Source: Cytophagales bacterium (GTDB lineage: Bacteria; Bacteroidota; Bacteroidia; Cytophagales; Cyclobacteriaceae). From it: a stretch of DNA of 64,000 nucleotides. The stretch lies in the NCBI GenBank assembly GCA_033344775.1, contig JAWPMT010000005.1, forward strand, positions 1,595,501-1,659,500. Reading direction: 5' to 3'. The stretch's first letter is position 1. Every line of letters starts with the position of its first letter. This document shows, piece by piece, positions 18,390 through 27,649 of the stretch. A model generated the notes under the pieces. It worked only from the letters and a program-made list of their open reading frames with translations, did no database searches and was not told the origin of the DNA. The position numbers and the translations under genes were made by a program.

Positions 18390-19328
18390 ATGTCTACAGT
18401 AAAGATCTTCGCCGGAAACGGCACTTCCGTACTCGCAGAGAAAATTGCCCAATTCTACGGCAAGCCATTAGGAAAATGCGTGTCGCAAACGTTCAGTGAC
18501 GGGGAGATCAACTTCTATTTTGACGAAAGTATCCGTGGATGTAAAGTTTTCCTGATCCAGTCTACCGTGCCTCCAGCTGAAAACATCATGGAATTGCTCC
18601 TGATGATCGATGCTGCGAAGAGAGCCAGTGCTGCCTCCATTACCGTGGTAGTACCTTATTACGGTTACGCACGTCAGGACAGAAAAGACAAACCAAGGGT
18701 AGCCATTGCGGCCAAATTGATGGCCAATCTGCTTTCTGCTGCAGGCGCTGATCGTATCATGACCTGTGATCTGCATGCGGGTCAAATTCAGGGATTCTTT
18801 GATTTTCCAGTGGATCACTTAGATGGAGCGGCCATTTTTGTGCCCTACCTCAAGTCACTCCATCTGGAAAACCTGATCATTGCTTCTCCTGATGTTGGAG
18901 GTAGTGCCAGGGCCAGAACTTATGCTAAGTATTTCAAAGCGGACATGGTGATCTGCGATAAGCACCGTAAACGTGCCAATGAAATCGCCTCCATGCAGGT
19001 GATTGGGGATGTAACGGATGCCAACGTCGTACTGGTAGATGACATGATCGATACTGCCGGAACGATCTGTAAAGCGGCGGGTATTTTGAAAGATAAAGGA
19101 GCAATTTCTGTAAGAGCTGTTTGTACGCACGGTGTACTTTCAGGAAAAGCCTACGAAAACATTGAAAAATCGGTATTGGAAGAGGTGATCATCACCGACA
19201 CTATTCCGATGAGAAAAAAATCTGATAGAATCAAAGTATTGACCGTGGCCGACCTTTTCGCGAAAGCCATCCAAAGGATCAACAACCACGAATCGGTCAG
19301 CACATTGTTCATCACTAACGATAAATAA
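18390..19328 (+). CDS. prs: Ribose-phosphate pyrophosphokinase
   Basis: 312 residues. It converts ribose-5-phosphate and ATP into PRPP for purine, pyrimidine, His and NAD synthesis. Visible features are the N-terminal KIFAGN, the FSDGEIN segment, the flexible-loop YYGYARQDRK with catalytic Arg/Lys, the Mg-binding DLHAGQIQGFFD, and the PRPP loop VLVDDMIDTAGT. Length is typical. It is followed by rplY after 24 bp, the usual Bacteroidota arrangement. Confidence 0.97.
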   Translation: MSTVKIFAGNGTSVLAEKIAQFYGKPLGKCVSQTFSDGEINFYFDESIRGCKVFLIQSTVPPAENIMELLLMIDAAKRASAASITVVVPYYGYARQDRKDKPRVAIAAKLMANLLSAAGADRIMTCDLHAGQIQGFFDFPVDHLDGAAIFVPYLKSLHLENLIIASPDVGGSARARTYAKYFKADMVICDKHRKRANEIASMQVIGDVTDANVVLVDDMIDTAGTICKAAGILKDKGAISVRAVCTHGVLSGKAYENIEKSVLEEVIITDTIPMRKKSDRIKVLTVADLFAKAIQRINNHESVSTLFITNDK

Positions 19329-19352
19329 GCACTTAATTTAATTTTATACTAT

Positions 19353-19952
19353 ATGAAAACTGTTGAGATTATAGGGTATAACAGAGCAAATCTCGGCAAG
19401 TCAGAATCTAAAAAACTGCGAGCCGAAGGAAGCGTACCTAGCGTACTCTATGGTGGAAAAGAACAAATTCATTTCCACTCTCCCATGATCCTTTTCAGAG
19501 ATCTGGTTTACACCCCTGAAGCACGTTTTGTAGACCTCAACATCGAGGGACACAAAACCAAAGCAGTATTGCAGGACATTCAATTCCACCCCGTAAGTGA
19601 AGTTATTCTTCACGCGGATTTCCTGGAGTTGTTCGATGACAAGCCAGTGACCATGGACATTCCTTTAAGAACGGTTGGTAACGCACCAGGTGTTCAGAGC
19701 GGGGGTAAATTGATCATGAAATTGACGCATGCGAAAGTGAACGCTTTGCCTGCGAACATGCCCGAATTCATCGATGTAGATATTTCTACGCTCCAACTCG
19801 GTAAAACCGTGAAAATCGGAGCATTGGAAGCAGGAGATTACACCATCCTGAACAGCGAGTTGGTGACCATCTGTTCTGTTGAAGTACCTAGAGCCATGCG
19901 TGGTAAAACAGGTGAAGAGGAAGGTGAAGAGGAAGAAGAGTCTGCTGAATAA
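19353..19952 (+). CDS. rplY: 50S ribosomal protein L25/general stress protein Ctc
   Basis: 199 residues. The N-terminal 5S-rRNA-binding L25 domain (about 1-90, with VPSVLYGG) and the C-terminal Ctc-type beta domain (about 95-180) are both present, ending in a Glu-rich tail typical of long bacterial L25 proteins. The gene lies between prs and pth, and a strong terminator follows. Confidence 0.96.
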   Translation: MKTVEIIGYNRANLGKSESKKLRAEGSVPSVLYGGKEQIHFHSPMILFRDLVYTPEARFVDLNIEGHKTKAVLQDIQFHPVSEVILHADFLELFDDKPVTMDIPLRTVGNAPGVQSGGKLIMKLTHAKVNALPANMPEFIDVDISTLQLGKTVKIGALEAGDYTILNSELVTICSVEVPRAMRGKTGEEEGEEEEESAE

Positions 19953-19974
19953 GCAATCGATAAATCTTAATCAT

Positions 19975-20006
19975 AAAAGTCCCATTTCAATGGGACTTTT
20001 TTATTT
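19975..20006 (+). terminator. Intrinsic terminator of prs-rplY
   Basis: AAAAGTCCCATT (19975-19986) and AATGGGACTTTT (19989-20000) form a perfect 12-bp stem with a TC loop as read on DNA, followed by further T. Confidence 0.85.
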
Positions 20007-20091
20007 TACGATCACCTCATAAAACTCCATACTGTCAGGTTAAATAGGTGTATCCTTAGCATGTGGAAACCTTAATAGTCTGTTTAATTTA

Positions 20092-20114
20092 CATTTCGAC
20101 AAGCTCAATGTGAG
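20092..20114 (+). repeat. Degenerate dispersed intergenic repeat fragment
   Basis: CATTTCGACAAGCTCAATGT matches a short sequence found scattered in intergenic DNA of many Bacteroidota (recalled, not searched). A related fragment lies at 30392-30420. No function is proposed. Confidence 0.4.
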
Positions 20115-20183
20115 ATTAAGTTTGCAGTAGGTTTCTGAGGGCCTTCTTTTCATTATTTGAGCGATCATAACATATCATAACAG

Positions 20184-20744
20184 GTGAAATACTTAATCGT
20201 AGGACTTGGTAACATTGGAGCCGAATACGAACTCACCCGACACAATATTGGGTTCCTGGTATTGGATCGGTTGGCGGATGAAAATGGAGCCAAATTTGAA
20301 CAAGCCAGACTGAGCTTCAAGGCGGAGGTTAAACACAAAGGACGTACGTTGCATTTGGTCAAACCCACGACCTACATGAACCTGAGCGGCAAGGCCGTCA
20401 ACTTCTGGATGAATGAATTGAAAGTACCTAAGGAAAGCATCATGGTCATCACAGACGATATCGCACTGCCCTTTGGCAAATTACGCATGCGTAAAAAAGG
20501 ATCTGCAGGTGGACACAATGGCCTTAAAAACATCGAAAGCCTCATTGGTGGCCAGGACTATCCACGCTTAAGGTTTGGAGTAGGCGATAATTTTCACTCC
20601 GGGCATCAGGTTGATTACGTACTCAGCAAATTTTCCAATGAAGAAATGAATGATCTGGTGGCAAACATGGACCGGGCCATAGAAGCAACATTGGCTTTTG
20701 CAACCATTGGTATCGAACGGGCGATGAATTTTCACAATGGGTAA
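20184..20744 (+). CDS. pth: Peptidyl-tRNA hydrolase
   Basis: 186 residues starting at GTG. It releases tRNA from prematurely terminated peptidyl-tRNA. Motifs are the N-terminal VGLGN.G..Y..TRHN.GF with catalytic His near residue 20, KPTTYMNLSG, and ITDDIALPFGKLRMRKKGSAGGHNG. Length matches the family. It overlaps the following GNAT gene by 8 bp and starts a three-gene run with overlapping stops and starts. Confidence 0.96.
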   Translation: MKYLIVGLGNIGAEYELTRHNIGFLVLDRLADENGAKFEQARLSFKAEVKHKGRTLHLVKPTTYMNLSGKAVNFWMNELKVPKESIMVITDDIALPFGKLRMRKKGSAGGHNGLKNIESLIGGQDYPRLRFGVGDNFHSGHQVDYVLSKFSNEEMNDLVANMDRAIEATLAFATIGIERAMNFHNG

Positions 20745-21273
20745 ATACATCATTCAAACAGACCGACTAGGTCTGCGCACATGGACCACTAAAGACCTGG
20801 AGCCGATGAGCCAGTTCAACGCGGATGAACGGGTCATGGAGTATTTCCCTAGTACCAAATCTGTGTCAGACACCAAAGCATTTATCGAAAGCCAACAGCG
20901 TGCCCAGGCCGTAGAAGGCTACTGTTTTTTCGCAGCGGAAGTATTGGCAACCCAGTCTTTGATTGGATTCATCGGGATACTGAAATTCAAATTTGATGTG
21001 GACTTTGCTCCGGGTGTGGAGGTCGGCTGGCGACTGGGACATGCGCACTGGGGAAAAGGTTATGCTACTGAAGGCGCAAGGGCGGTACTAAAATTCGCTT
21101 TTGAAGAGAAAAACATACCTGAGATCTGGTCCTTCACTACCCTCACCAATACGCGTTCCGAAAATGTCATGAAGAAAATCGGGATGTCCCGAACCGGAAC
21201 ATTTGATCATCCTCTGGTTGATGAGGGCCATCCGCTAAAGCCACATGTACTGTACCACCTGACCAGGCCATGA
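20737..21273 (+). CDS. GNAT family N-acetyltransferase (RimJ/RimL-type)
   Basis: 178 residues with the Acetyltransf_3 pattern: TDRLGLRTWTTKDLEPM at the start, VEVGWRLGHAHWGKGYATEGA (acetyl-CoA P-loop) in the middle, and TLTNTRSENVMKKIGM near the end. Such enzymes acetylate N-termini or small amines, and the substrate here is unknown. It overlaps pth by 8 bp and the flavoprotein by 4 bp, so all three are probably one transcript. Confidence 0.92.
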   Translation: MGKYIIQTDRLGLRTWTTKDLEPMSQFNADERVMEYFPSTKSVSDTKAFIESQQRAQAVEGYCFFAAEVLATQSLIGFIGILKFKFDVDFAPGVEVGWRLGHAHWGKGYATEGARAVLKFAFEEKNIPEIWSFTTLTNTRSENVMKKIGMSRTGTFDHPLVDEGHPLKPHVLYHLTRP

Positions 21274-22478
21274 AAATTGGGATCATTGGAGGAGGTGCGG
21301 CCGGTTTTTTTGCCGCCATCAACATCGCTGAGAAGATTCCTGGTGCACAAATCACCATTCTGGAGAAATCCAACAAGGTACTTTCCAAAGTAAAAGTCTC
21401 CGGTGGAGGACGATGCAATGTTACAAACGGCCGTGAAAAGCCTGCGGCTTTAACCCCCTTTTACCCTCGTGGGGGCAAGAAGCTGTATAAGTCATTCCAG
21501 ACTTTCGGGACCAATGAAATGCGACATTGGCTGGAAAAACGGGGCATTCCCACTAAAACAGAGGAAGATCTACGTGTATTCCCCGCCAGCAATACCTCTC
21601 AAACCATCATCGATTGCTTCCTACGCCTGTCGCAAAAACACAGCATTTCAGTCCTAAGAGGATTTGGTGTCTCAAAAATTGAGCAAGCTGGTGAATCATG
21701 GCAAGTCCATACCAATGAGGAGGTGCTCAGTTTTGATCAATTGATTGTAGCTTCCGGTGCTTCTGAACAAACATGGCGTCTTTTGGAAAATCTTGGACTG
21801 CAAACTGCGACAAGAGTCCCATCTCTTTTTACCTTCAACATCAAAGATCCAAGACTCAAGGAACTACAAGGACTCTCCTTTCCTGAAGCCACGATTAAAA
21901 TCACCACGACCAAGCTGGTGGAATCCGGACCTTTACTTATTACCCATTGGGGACTCAGTGGCCCTGCCGTACTGAAATTATCAGCATGGGGTGCTGAGAG
22001 GCTGGCGGAAAAGCAATACACCTTTGAAGTGATCGCCAATTTGATCAATCAGCCTTCTGATTCGTTCCGTGCCTGGCTCAAACAACAACAAACTGCCCAT
22101 GGGAATCGTCAGGTAGGCAATCTTCAGATTGAAGGCTGCCCCAATCGGTATTTCCAACAACTATTGGACGTTGCCGAAATTCCCTCTACCAGAAAATTGG
22201 CTGAACTGAGTAAAAAGGACCTCAACAAAATCACAGAAGAGTTAACTCAGGCTCACTTCTCGGTAAAAGGGAAAAGCACTTTCAAAGAAGAATTTGTGAC
22301 TTGTGGAGGTGTTTCCCTCAATGAAATAGATTTAACCAACATGCAAGCCAAACGCTTTCCCGGACTCTACCTGGCTGGAGAGGTAATCAATATTGACGCA
22401 CTAACCGGAGGGTTCAACTTCCAGGCTTGCTGGACAGGCGGCTGGCTTATCTCAGAACACCTTAAGACGTCTGCATAA
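21270..22478 (+). CDS. HI0933/YhiN-family NAD(P)/FAD-dependent oxidoreductase
   Basis: 402 residues. It has a dinucleotide-binding start (IGIIGGGAAGFFAAIN), the family motif SKVKVSGGGRCNVTN, an internal IVASGA segment, and a C-terminal FAD signature GLYLAGEVINIDALTGGFN, which define the HI0933-like flavoproteins. The reaction is not established for the family. It is the last gene of the pth run (ATGA overlap) and overlaps the convergent small membrane protein by 17 bp. Confidence 0.94.
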   Translation: MKIGIIGGGAAGFFAAINIAEKIPGAQITILEKSNKVLSKVKVSGGGRCNVTNGREKPAALTPFYPRGGKKLYKSFQTFGTNEMRHWLEKRGIPTKTEEDLRVFPASNTSQTIIDCFLRLSQKHSISVLRGFGVSKIEQAGESWQVHTNEEVLSFDQLIVASGASEQTWRLLENLGLQTATRVPSLFTFNIKDPRLKELQGLSFPEATIKITTTKLVESGPLLITHWGLSGPAVLKLSAWGAERLAEKQYTFEVIANLINQPSDSFRAWLKQQQTAHGNRQVGNLQIEGCPNRYFQQLLDVAEIPSTRKLAELSKKDLNKITEELTQAHFSVKGKSTFKEEFVTCGGVSLNEIDLTNMQAKRFPGLYLAGEVINIDALTGGFNFQACWTGGWLISEHLKTSA

Positions 22479-22788
22479 GCAAAATCATCATCGACCCCAT
22501 CATCAGTGCTGAGAGTCCGATTAGCACAGCGAAAACTGTTTGCACTTTTCGACATCTCTGAAAAGTCCGGCGTTGTTTAATGATCAGCACCAGGGAAAGG
22601 CCAACAAATTGAAGTAAAAAAGCCAACCCCACTGCCACATATTTCAAGGAGTCTGGTCGTCCCAAATAAGTGATCGTGAGAAAGCAGAAAAACAAAGTCA
22701 AAGTCGCCCAGAACCAATACTTGACGACTTGTTGAATTCTTTGTTCCTGTGCTTCGGATAAGATCCCCTGACTGGATATGGAAGGCAT
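22462..22788 (-). CDS. Small three-helix membrane protein
   Basis: 108 residues. Three hydrophobic segments lie at about 25-42, 50-70 and 84-105, with a short cytoplasmic loop rich in Arg/Lys between helices two and three. No enzymatic motif or known family was recognised. It overlaps the convergent flavoprotein gene by 17 bp. Its codon usage and membrane pattern argue for a real gene. Confidence 0.65.
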   Translation of the reverse strand: MPSISSQGILSEAQEQRIQQVVKYWFWATLTLFFCFLTITYLGRPDSLKYVAVGLAFLLQFVGLSLVLIIKQRRTFQRCRKVQTVFAVLIGLSALMMGSMMILLMQTS

Positions 22789-22837
22789 AGCGGAATGTTG
22801 TTTACACCTTCAAGATAAGCATTATTCCGCTACCAAT

Positions 22838-23731
22838 TTATTCCAGTAATCCACTAAAAATATGTGCGCCCTGCGGGATATCAAAATAAGACTGCTCCGT
22901 CTCAGGCCGAAACGCCAGATCAGATAAAGTAATATCCGTCACATACTTACCAATTGAGCCATCCGCTTCCCACATGAATGTTCGGTGCTTTTGTGGAAAC
23001 GTGATGCCCCTGACCTTTTGTTCACCTTCATACGTCATCAGTTTCTCCTGCGTATGCCCTCCATCCGGGAAGTAACCCGGATAAGAAACGACGTACCTTA
23101 TGGCCGACAATCGGTAAGTTTCCTGATCGATGTATAGCACATAAAAATCATCTGGAGCATCGCCTATACCGTCGCCAAAAGTGACTCGAACAATGTGATA
23201 AGTTTTACCATCATAGTCGGCAGGTGCTTCCAGCGCCAGGTTCACGCCTTCATCCGCAAAGAGGAAAGGCATGCCCGCAAAATAGTAAGGCGTCAATGCC
23301 CAAAAACGGGTATTGTAAGGAATAGTAGCCGTATCCGGTGCATACCAGGCCTGATTCCCATCCCATCCATATTCCACAGAGGTGTTTTCCACCCGCTGAT
23401 GGCGGGTAATAGAACGCCAGTAATCAGCAGTCTCATAGGTATCACGGTATTGTCCTGTTCCTGGCTTAGGCCGGTAATTGAATCGGAAATACAAAGGCCC
23501 ATTGCTCCACCAATTGTTCAAACCTCCATGATATTCAATTGCCTTCCAAACCAATTTTCCAGCCTCTGAGCCATTGAGTCGGGATTCAGCTTCCGCAACT
23601 CTCGCTGCAACCCAGTCCGCTTTCGGCTTAGCCTTTGTATACGGTACCTCTTGCTGAGGGTCATTGGATTGTTCGGTTGTTCCACAGGCAACCACCATTA
23701 TGGTTATTAATACGAAGGTTAGATTTTTCAT
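22838..23731 (-). CDS. Hypothetical lipoprotein of ~297 aa
   Basis: The ATG at 23731 gives a lipoprotein signal (MKNLTFVLITIMVVACG, Cys16). An upstream ATG at 23803 would bury it inside the protein and is rejected. The mature part has segments such as WKAIEYHGGLNNWW, FRFNYRPKP and DPDDFYVLYIDQET-like text, resembling periplasmic DUF6503/LolA-like outer-membrane lipoprotein-sorting folds of Bacteroidota (tentative). It lies 19 bp downstream of the metG stop in the convention of the minus strand and may share its transcript. Confidence 0.75.
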   Translation of the reverse strand: MKNLTFVLITIMVVACGTTEQSNDPQQEVPYTKAKPKADWVAARVAEAESRLNGSEAGKLVWKAIEYHGGLNNWWSNGPLYFRFNYRPKPGTGQYRDTYETADYWRSITRHQRVENTSVEYGWDGNQAWYAPDTATIPYNTRFWALTPYYFAGMPFLFADEGVNLALEAPADYDGKTYHIVRVTFGDGIGDAPDDFYVLYIDQETYRLSAIRYVVSYPGYFPDGGHTQEKLMTYEGEQKVRGITFPQKHRTFMWEADGSIGKYVTDITLSDLAFRPETEQSYFDIPQGAHIFSGLLE

Positions 23732-23822
23732 CGAATTACTATTTGGTGGGTAAACCCTATTGGCACGCTTCCAGTTTCCAGGACTTAAGGTGAATGAAAC
23801 CAATTGTCGCTAAAGCAACAGC

Positions 23823-25877
23823 TTAGCTGATTCCTGCACCATTTTCTGCGTCCGTATCGGGAGCTACAGCCTTCAGAGAACCATCTTCATTTTCCGCAAA
23901 GAGCAACATGCCCTGAGACTCTACTCCCATGATCTTTCTTGGAGCAAGGTTCACCAATACTGTCACCTTTTTACCGATCATTTCCTCCGGTGTGAAGTGC
24001 TTGGCCACACCACTCAGTATCGTACGCTGATCGATACCTGTATCCACTTTGAATTTGAGCAGCTTGTTGGATTTCGGAACTTTCTCCGCTTCCAGTATCT
24101 CCCCTACTCTGATGTCCATTTTCATGAAATCATCATAGGTAATTTCGTCTTTTGCCGGAGCTACAGTTACTCCAGCGGCTTCCTTTTCATTTTGTGCTTT
24201 AGTATCCATTAGTTTTTGTACTTGTTTCTGAACAACAGCATCTTCAATTTTCTCAAACAGGAGTTGTGCTTTCGCGATCGTCTGACCTTCAGCAAGCAGG
24301 TCTGATCTTCCAGCATCTTTCCATGCAAGTGGCGCAAGCCCCAGCATACTTCTTATTTTACTGGACGTTTCAGGCAGGAAAGGTTCAGCAACTACAGCGA
24401 TGTTGGCCACAATCTGCAACGCCACATGCATGATCGTATTAACACGATCCGCATCCGTCTTGATCAGCTTCCAGGGCTCCGTGTCCGCCAGGTATTTATT
24501 CCCTGCGCGGGCCACTTCCATCATAGACGAAAGTGCTTCCCGGAATCGGAAGGCATCCAGGCTCTCTCCTATTTTGGCAGGATAGCTTTTTACAGCTTCC
24601 AGCACTTCCTGATCAATGGGCTGAACATCACCCTTAGCTGGCACCTTGCCATCATAGTATTTGTGTGTCAGTACAATGGCTCGATTCACAAAATTCCCGA
24701 GGATGGCCACCAACTCATTGTTGTTTCTGGCCTGAAAATCTTTCCAGGTAAAATCATTATCCCTTGTCTCCGGTGCATTGGCTGATAAAACGTATCGTAA
24801 TACGTCCTGCTTATCCGGGAATTCCTCCAGATATTCATGCAACCACACGGCCCAATTTCTTGAAGTAGAGATCTTGTTACTTTCCAGGTTTAGAAATTCA
24901 TTGGCAGGCACATTTTCCGGTAGGATGTAGCTACCCTGCGCTTTTAGAATTGCAGGAAAGATGATACAGTGAAAAACAATGTTGTCCTTCCCGATAAAAT
25001 GCAACAAGCGAGTATCATTTGACTTCCAGTAATCCTCCCAGTTTTTACCTTGCTTATCCGCCCATTCTTTAGTGGCAGAAATGTAGCCAATGGGTGCATC
25101 AAACCAAACGTAGAGTACTTTTCCTTCCGCTCCTTCGACTGGCACCGGAATTCCCCAATCCAGGTCACGTGTCATGGGTCTGGGTCGCAATCCGCCATCA
25201 ATCCAGCTTTTGCACTGCCCATACACATTGGATTTCCACTCCTCGTGCCCTTCCAGTATCCATTCTTTCAACCAGTCTTCATATTGATCCAAAGGAAATG
25301 ACCAATGCTTAGTAGGTTTTTTCACAGGAGCTTCACCACTCAACATGGATTTTGGATTCTTAAGCTCATTGGGGCTTAAGGTCGTACCACAATTCTCGCA
25401 TTGATCACCATAGGCTTCCTCAAAACCACAATTGGGGCAAGTTCCTTTGATGTATCGATCAGCCAGGAATTGTTGTGCCGATTCATCGTAGAATTGCTCA
25501 GAAGCCTCCTCGACGAATGTTCCTTTTTCATACAGTTCCTTAAAGAAATCAGCAGCCGTTTCATGATGAACTTTTGCCGAGGTTCGGGAATAAATATCGA
25601 AAGAGATCCCAAACGCATCGAACGAACTTTTGATCTGCTCATGGTAACGATCCACTACTTCCTGGGGAGTGATTCCTTCTTTCCTTGCTCGCAAAGTAAT
25701 GGCCACGCCATGCTCATCCGAACCACAAACAAAAGCCACATCTTCCCCTTTTAGTCTTAAGTACCGAACGTAAGTATCCGCAGGCACATAAACCCCTGCC
25801 ATGTGACCAATGTGAATCGGTCCGTTGGCGTATGGAAGTGCGGCAGTAATGGTATGTCTTTGGAAGTCTGTTTTCAT
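23823..25877 (-). CDS. metG: Methionyl-tRNA synthetase
   Basis: 684 residues. It charges tRNA-Met. A class I Rossmann domain contains HIGH (residues about 22-25), a zinc knuckle with two CxxC pairs lies near residues 146-161, and the KMSKS equivalent reads KISTS near 335. An anticodon-binding helical domain and a C-terminal EMAPII-like tRNA-binding domain (about 580-680) complete the long-form enzyme. A structured leader precedes it (25878-26020). Confidence 0.97.
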   Translation of the reverse strand: MKTDFQRHTITAALPYANGPIHIGHMAGVYVPADTYVRYLRLKGEDVAFVCGSDEHGVAITLRARKEGITPQEVVDRYHEQIKSSFDAFGISFDIYSRTSAKVHHETAADFFKELYEKGTFVEEASEQFYDESAQQFLADRYIKGTCPNCGFEEAYGDQCENCGTTLSPNELKNPKSMLSGEAPVKKPTKHWSFPLDQYEDWLKEWILEGHEEWKSNVYGQCKSWIDGGLRPRPMTRDLDWGIPVPVEGAEGKVLYVWFDAPIGYISATKEWADKQGKNWEDYWKSNDTRLLHFIGKDNIVFHCIIFPAILKAQGSYILPENVPANEFLNLESNKISTSRNWAVWLHEYLEEFPDKQDVLRYVLSANAPETRDNDFTWKDFQARNNNELVAILGNFVNRAIVLTHKYYDGKVPAKGDVQPIDQEVLEAVKSYPAKIGESLDAFRFREALSSMMEVARAGNKYLADTEPWKLIKTDADRVNTIMHVALQIVANIAVVAEPFLPETSSKIRSMLGLAPLAWKDAGRSDLLAEGQTIAKAQLLFEKIEDAVVQKQVQKLMDTKAQNEKEAAGVTVAPAKDEITYDDFMKMDIRVGEILEAEKVPKSNKLLKFKVDTGIDQRTILSGVAKHFTPEEMIGKKVTVLVNLAPRKIMGVESQGMLLFAENEDGSLKAVAPDTDAENGAGIS

Positions 25878-26020
25878 GTGTATGAGTTATTATCCTACGG
25901 TCACCGGTTCGCCGGTGCGATGGAATTCGCGATAAACATTCATTCGCGGATAGTATAGTCCGCGTCTGCGGTCCGATAGCCCTCGAATCTTTATGCTCAT
26001 TTCATGGCATCGATGAATGA
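25878..26020 (-). promoter_or_regulatory. Structured metG 5' leader RNA
   Basis: On the minus strand this ~140-nt region has two strong hairpins. One is CGCGGA/TCCGCG (within 25945-25964) and one is CACCGG-CGAA-CCGGTG (25901-25916) close to the ATG. The first competes with a CCGC-AGAC-GCGG hairpin that uses the same GCGG, so alternative folds are possible. It follows a perfect -7 box at 26026-26033. No known riboswitch or T-box pattern was recognised. Confidence 0.45.
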
Positions 26021-26025
26021 GGTCG

Positions 26026-26033
26026 CAAATATA
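26026..26033 (-). promoter_or_regulatory. Predicted metG -7 box
   Basis: Reads TATATTTG on the minus strand, a full TAnnTTTG match, placing the transcript start near 26019 and a leader of ~140 nt before metG. Confidence 0.5.
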
Positions 26034-26147
26034 GAAGGATCATGGTCTTAAGGGAAAATTCATCCTCATCATCAAGAATTCTGGCACTACAATTGTAGAT
26101 TATCAGCACAGATAAAGATGGAGCACCTTAATTACTACTACACCGCT

Positions 26148-26155
26148 TAGCTTTG
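26148..26155 (+). promoter_or_regulatory. -7 box immediately upstream of an ATG (possible leaderless mRNA)
   Basis: TAGCTTTG is a full TAnnTTTG match and ends 5 bp before the ATG at 26161, so transcription would start at or within about two bases of the start codon. The same spacing is seen at 46936-46943. Confidence 0.4.
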
Positions 26156-26160
26156 AAACA

Positions 26161-26895
26161 ATGAACCAGATTTTGAAACTGACGCCCTTCTTGGCCGCTT
26201 TACTATTACTTGGTGCTTGTTCGTCCGATGAAGAAGTCCGACCTGTAAACAATGCTTTCGAAGGGCTTTCACAACACGAAATTGATGTAGTTACCTATTT
26301 CAGGGAGATCGCCCTGGGATTCGAATTCGGAGATGCCTCTCGCATCACCCGGAAATGGACTCGACCCATGCGCATTTTTGTAGGTGGCGAACCTACTCAA
26401 GCGCATTTTACAGAACTGGACAACATCATCAATGAACTCAATGGGTTGGCCACAGATGATTTTGAAATGGTGGTGGTGGATGATACACTTCAGTCTAATT
26501 ACTATATTTTCATCGGTCCCTATCGGGAATATCAACGCATGTTCCCCAACCTATCGGAACTTATTCTTAGTAATTGGGGACTTTTCAGTATCTGGTGGGA
26601 TGGGAATCAAAACCTAAACAGAGGACAGATGTATGTAGATACGGAACGCCCTGATGAACGCGCACAACTACATTTATTGAGAGAAGAGCTCACTCAATCA
26701 CTAGGACTGGCAAGAGATTCTGGAAGGTATCCCGACAGTATTTTTCAGCAGGAATGGACCACTGTTACCCGGTACATGGATATTGATCGGGATTTGGTCA
26801 AGGTGCTTTACCATCCCAGCATGACATCAGGCTACAACACCACAACAGTGCTTCCGATCTTAAAACAAATTTTTGAAGACGGAGGATTAGATTAA
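26161..26895 (+). CDS. DUF2927 family lipoprotein
   Basis: 244 residues. A signal peptide with a lipobox (LLLLGACSS, Cys20) is followed by a domain with the DUF2927 core: FGDASRITRKWTRPMRIFV at the start and LREELTQSLGLARDSGRYPDSIF near residues 170-195. The conserved REE.TQ.LGL segment resembles the helix of a zincin protease, but the HExxH is replaced, so peptidase activity is doubtful. It lies alone between metG and the convergent EF-hand gene. Confidence 0.85.
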   Translation: MNQILKLTPFLAALLLLGACSSDEEVRPVNNAFEGLSQHEIDVVTYFREIALGFEFGDASRITRKWTRPMRIFVGGEPTQAHFTELDNIINELNGLATDDFEMVVVDDTLQSNYYIFIGPYREYQRMFPNLSELILSNWGLFSIWWDGNQNLNRGQMYVDTERPDERAQLHLLREELTQSLGLARDSGRYPDSIFQQEWTTVTRYMDIDRDLVKVLYHPSMTSGYNTTTVLPILKQIFEDGGLD

Positions 26896-26903
26896 TCTGA
26901 CAA

Positions 26904-27470
26904 TCACCACATGGCGCCATCCCAGAATCCGAATAGCCAGTTACCAGGAGCGTCCTTATCATTACTTCGATAAAATTCCCGAACAGCACTGAGCAACTCC
27001 TCACGGCTGATCAGGTCGTCTTTGTTCAGGTCAATTTTTGTAAAACTTTTGGCAGAATACCGGATCTCTATGCGGTAGGCCATGAATAAGTCAATGTATT
27101 CGTCGAGTGAAATGAAGCCGTCACCGTTCGCATCGAATACATCAAAAATATCTTTTACAAATTGATTGACGTGCTTCTCGTACAATTCGTCACTACCATT
27201 TACGATTCCCTTGTCCGCAAACTCTAACCACTCTTGCAAGCTGGCGCTTTCTTCAATCTCCTGATTGATGAATTCTCTAAAGCTAACCCAAAGATTTTCA
27301 CACTTTGTGATGTATTCGTTGTATCGGTCAGAACCTGGCTTAAACCCCCATAGGATGCATAGATTCTCTCCAATAGACGTAAAATCATCTTTCTCGATGA
27401 GCTTATTGCTATCAAAATCCAATACATTAAAGTAGTGAGTAAGCTTTTTCTCTTGTATCTCTGTTAACAT
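26904..27470 (-). CDS. EF-hand calcium-binding protein (calerythrin-like)
   Basis: 188 residues from the ATG at 27470. Upstream in-frame ATGs reach 27557 but add an unlikely Cys/Trp-rich extension. Calcium loops are visible as DFDSNKLIEKDD near the N-terminus, DANGDGFISLDE (about 114-125) and DLNKDDLISREE (about 148-159), with one degenerate loop between. The C-terminal APGNWLFG resembles actinobacterial and animal calerythrin-type proteins. It is probably a cytosolic Ca2+ sensor or buffer. It is convergent with the DUF2927 gene (8-bp gap). Confidence 0.85.
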   Translation of the reverse strand: MLTEIQEKKLTHYFNVLDFDSNKLIEKDDFTSIGENLCILWGFKPGSDRYNEYITKCENLWVSFREFINQEIEESASLQEWLEFADKGIVNGSDELYEKHVNQFVKDIFDVFDANGDGFISLDEYIDLFMAYRIEIRYSAKSFTKIDLNKDDLISREELLSAVREFYRSNDKDAPGNWLFGFWDGAMW

Positions 27471-27649
27471 GCCAGCGATCTTGGAATCGTAAAACCAAGC
27501 GCAAGATAACCAATATTGGCTACACAATTCCATACCTGCGGAAATGCGATTTCGCATGAGAATTATTGAAATTACGAAACTCGCGTCTCCGGCAATCAGT
27601 TTATAGTTTGATTTGCAGCTTGCTACTACCTTAATGCCCCTATTTACTT

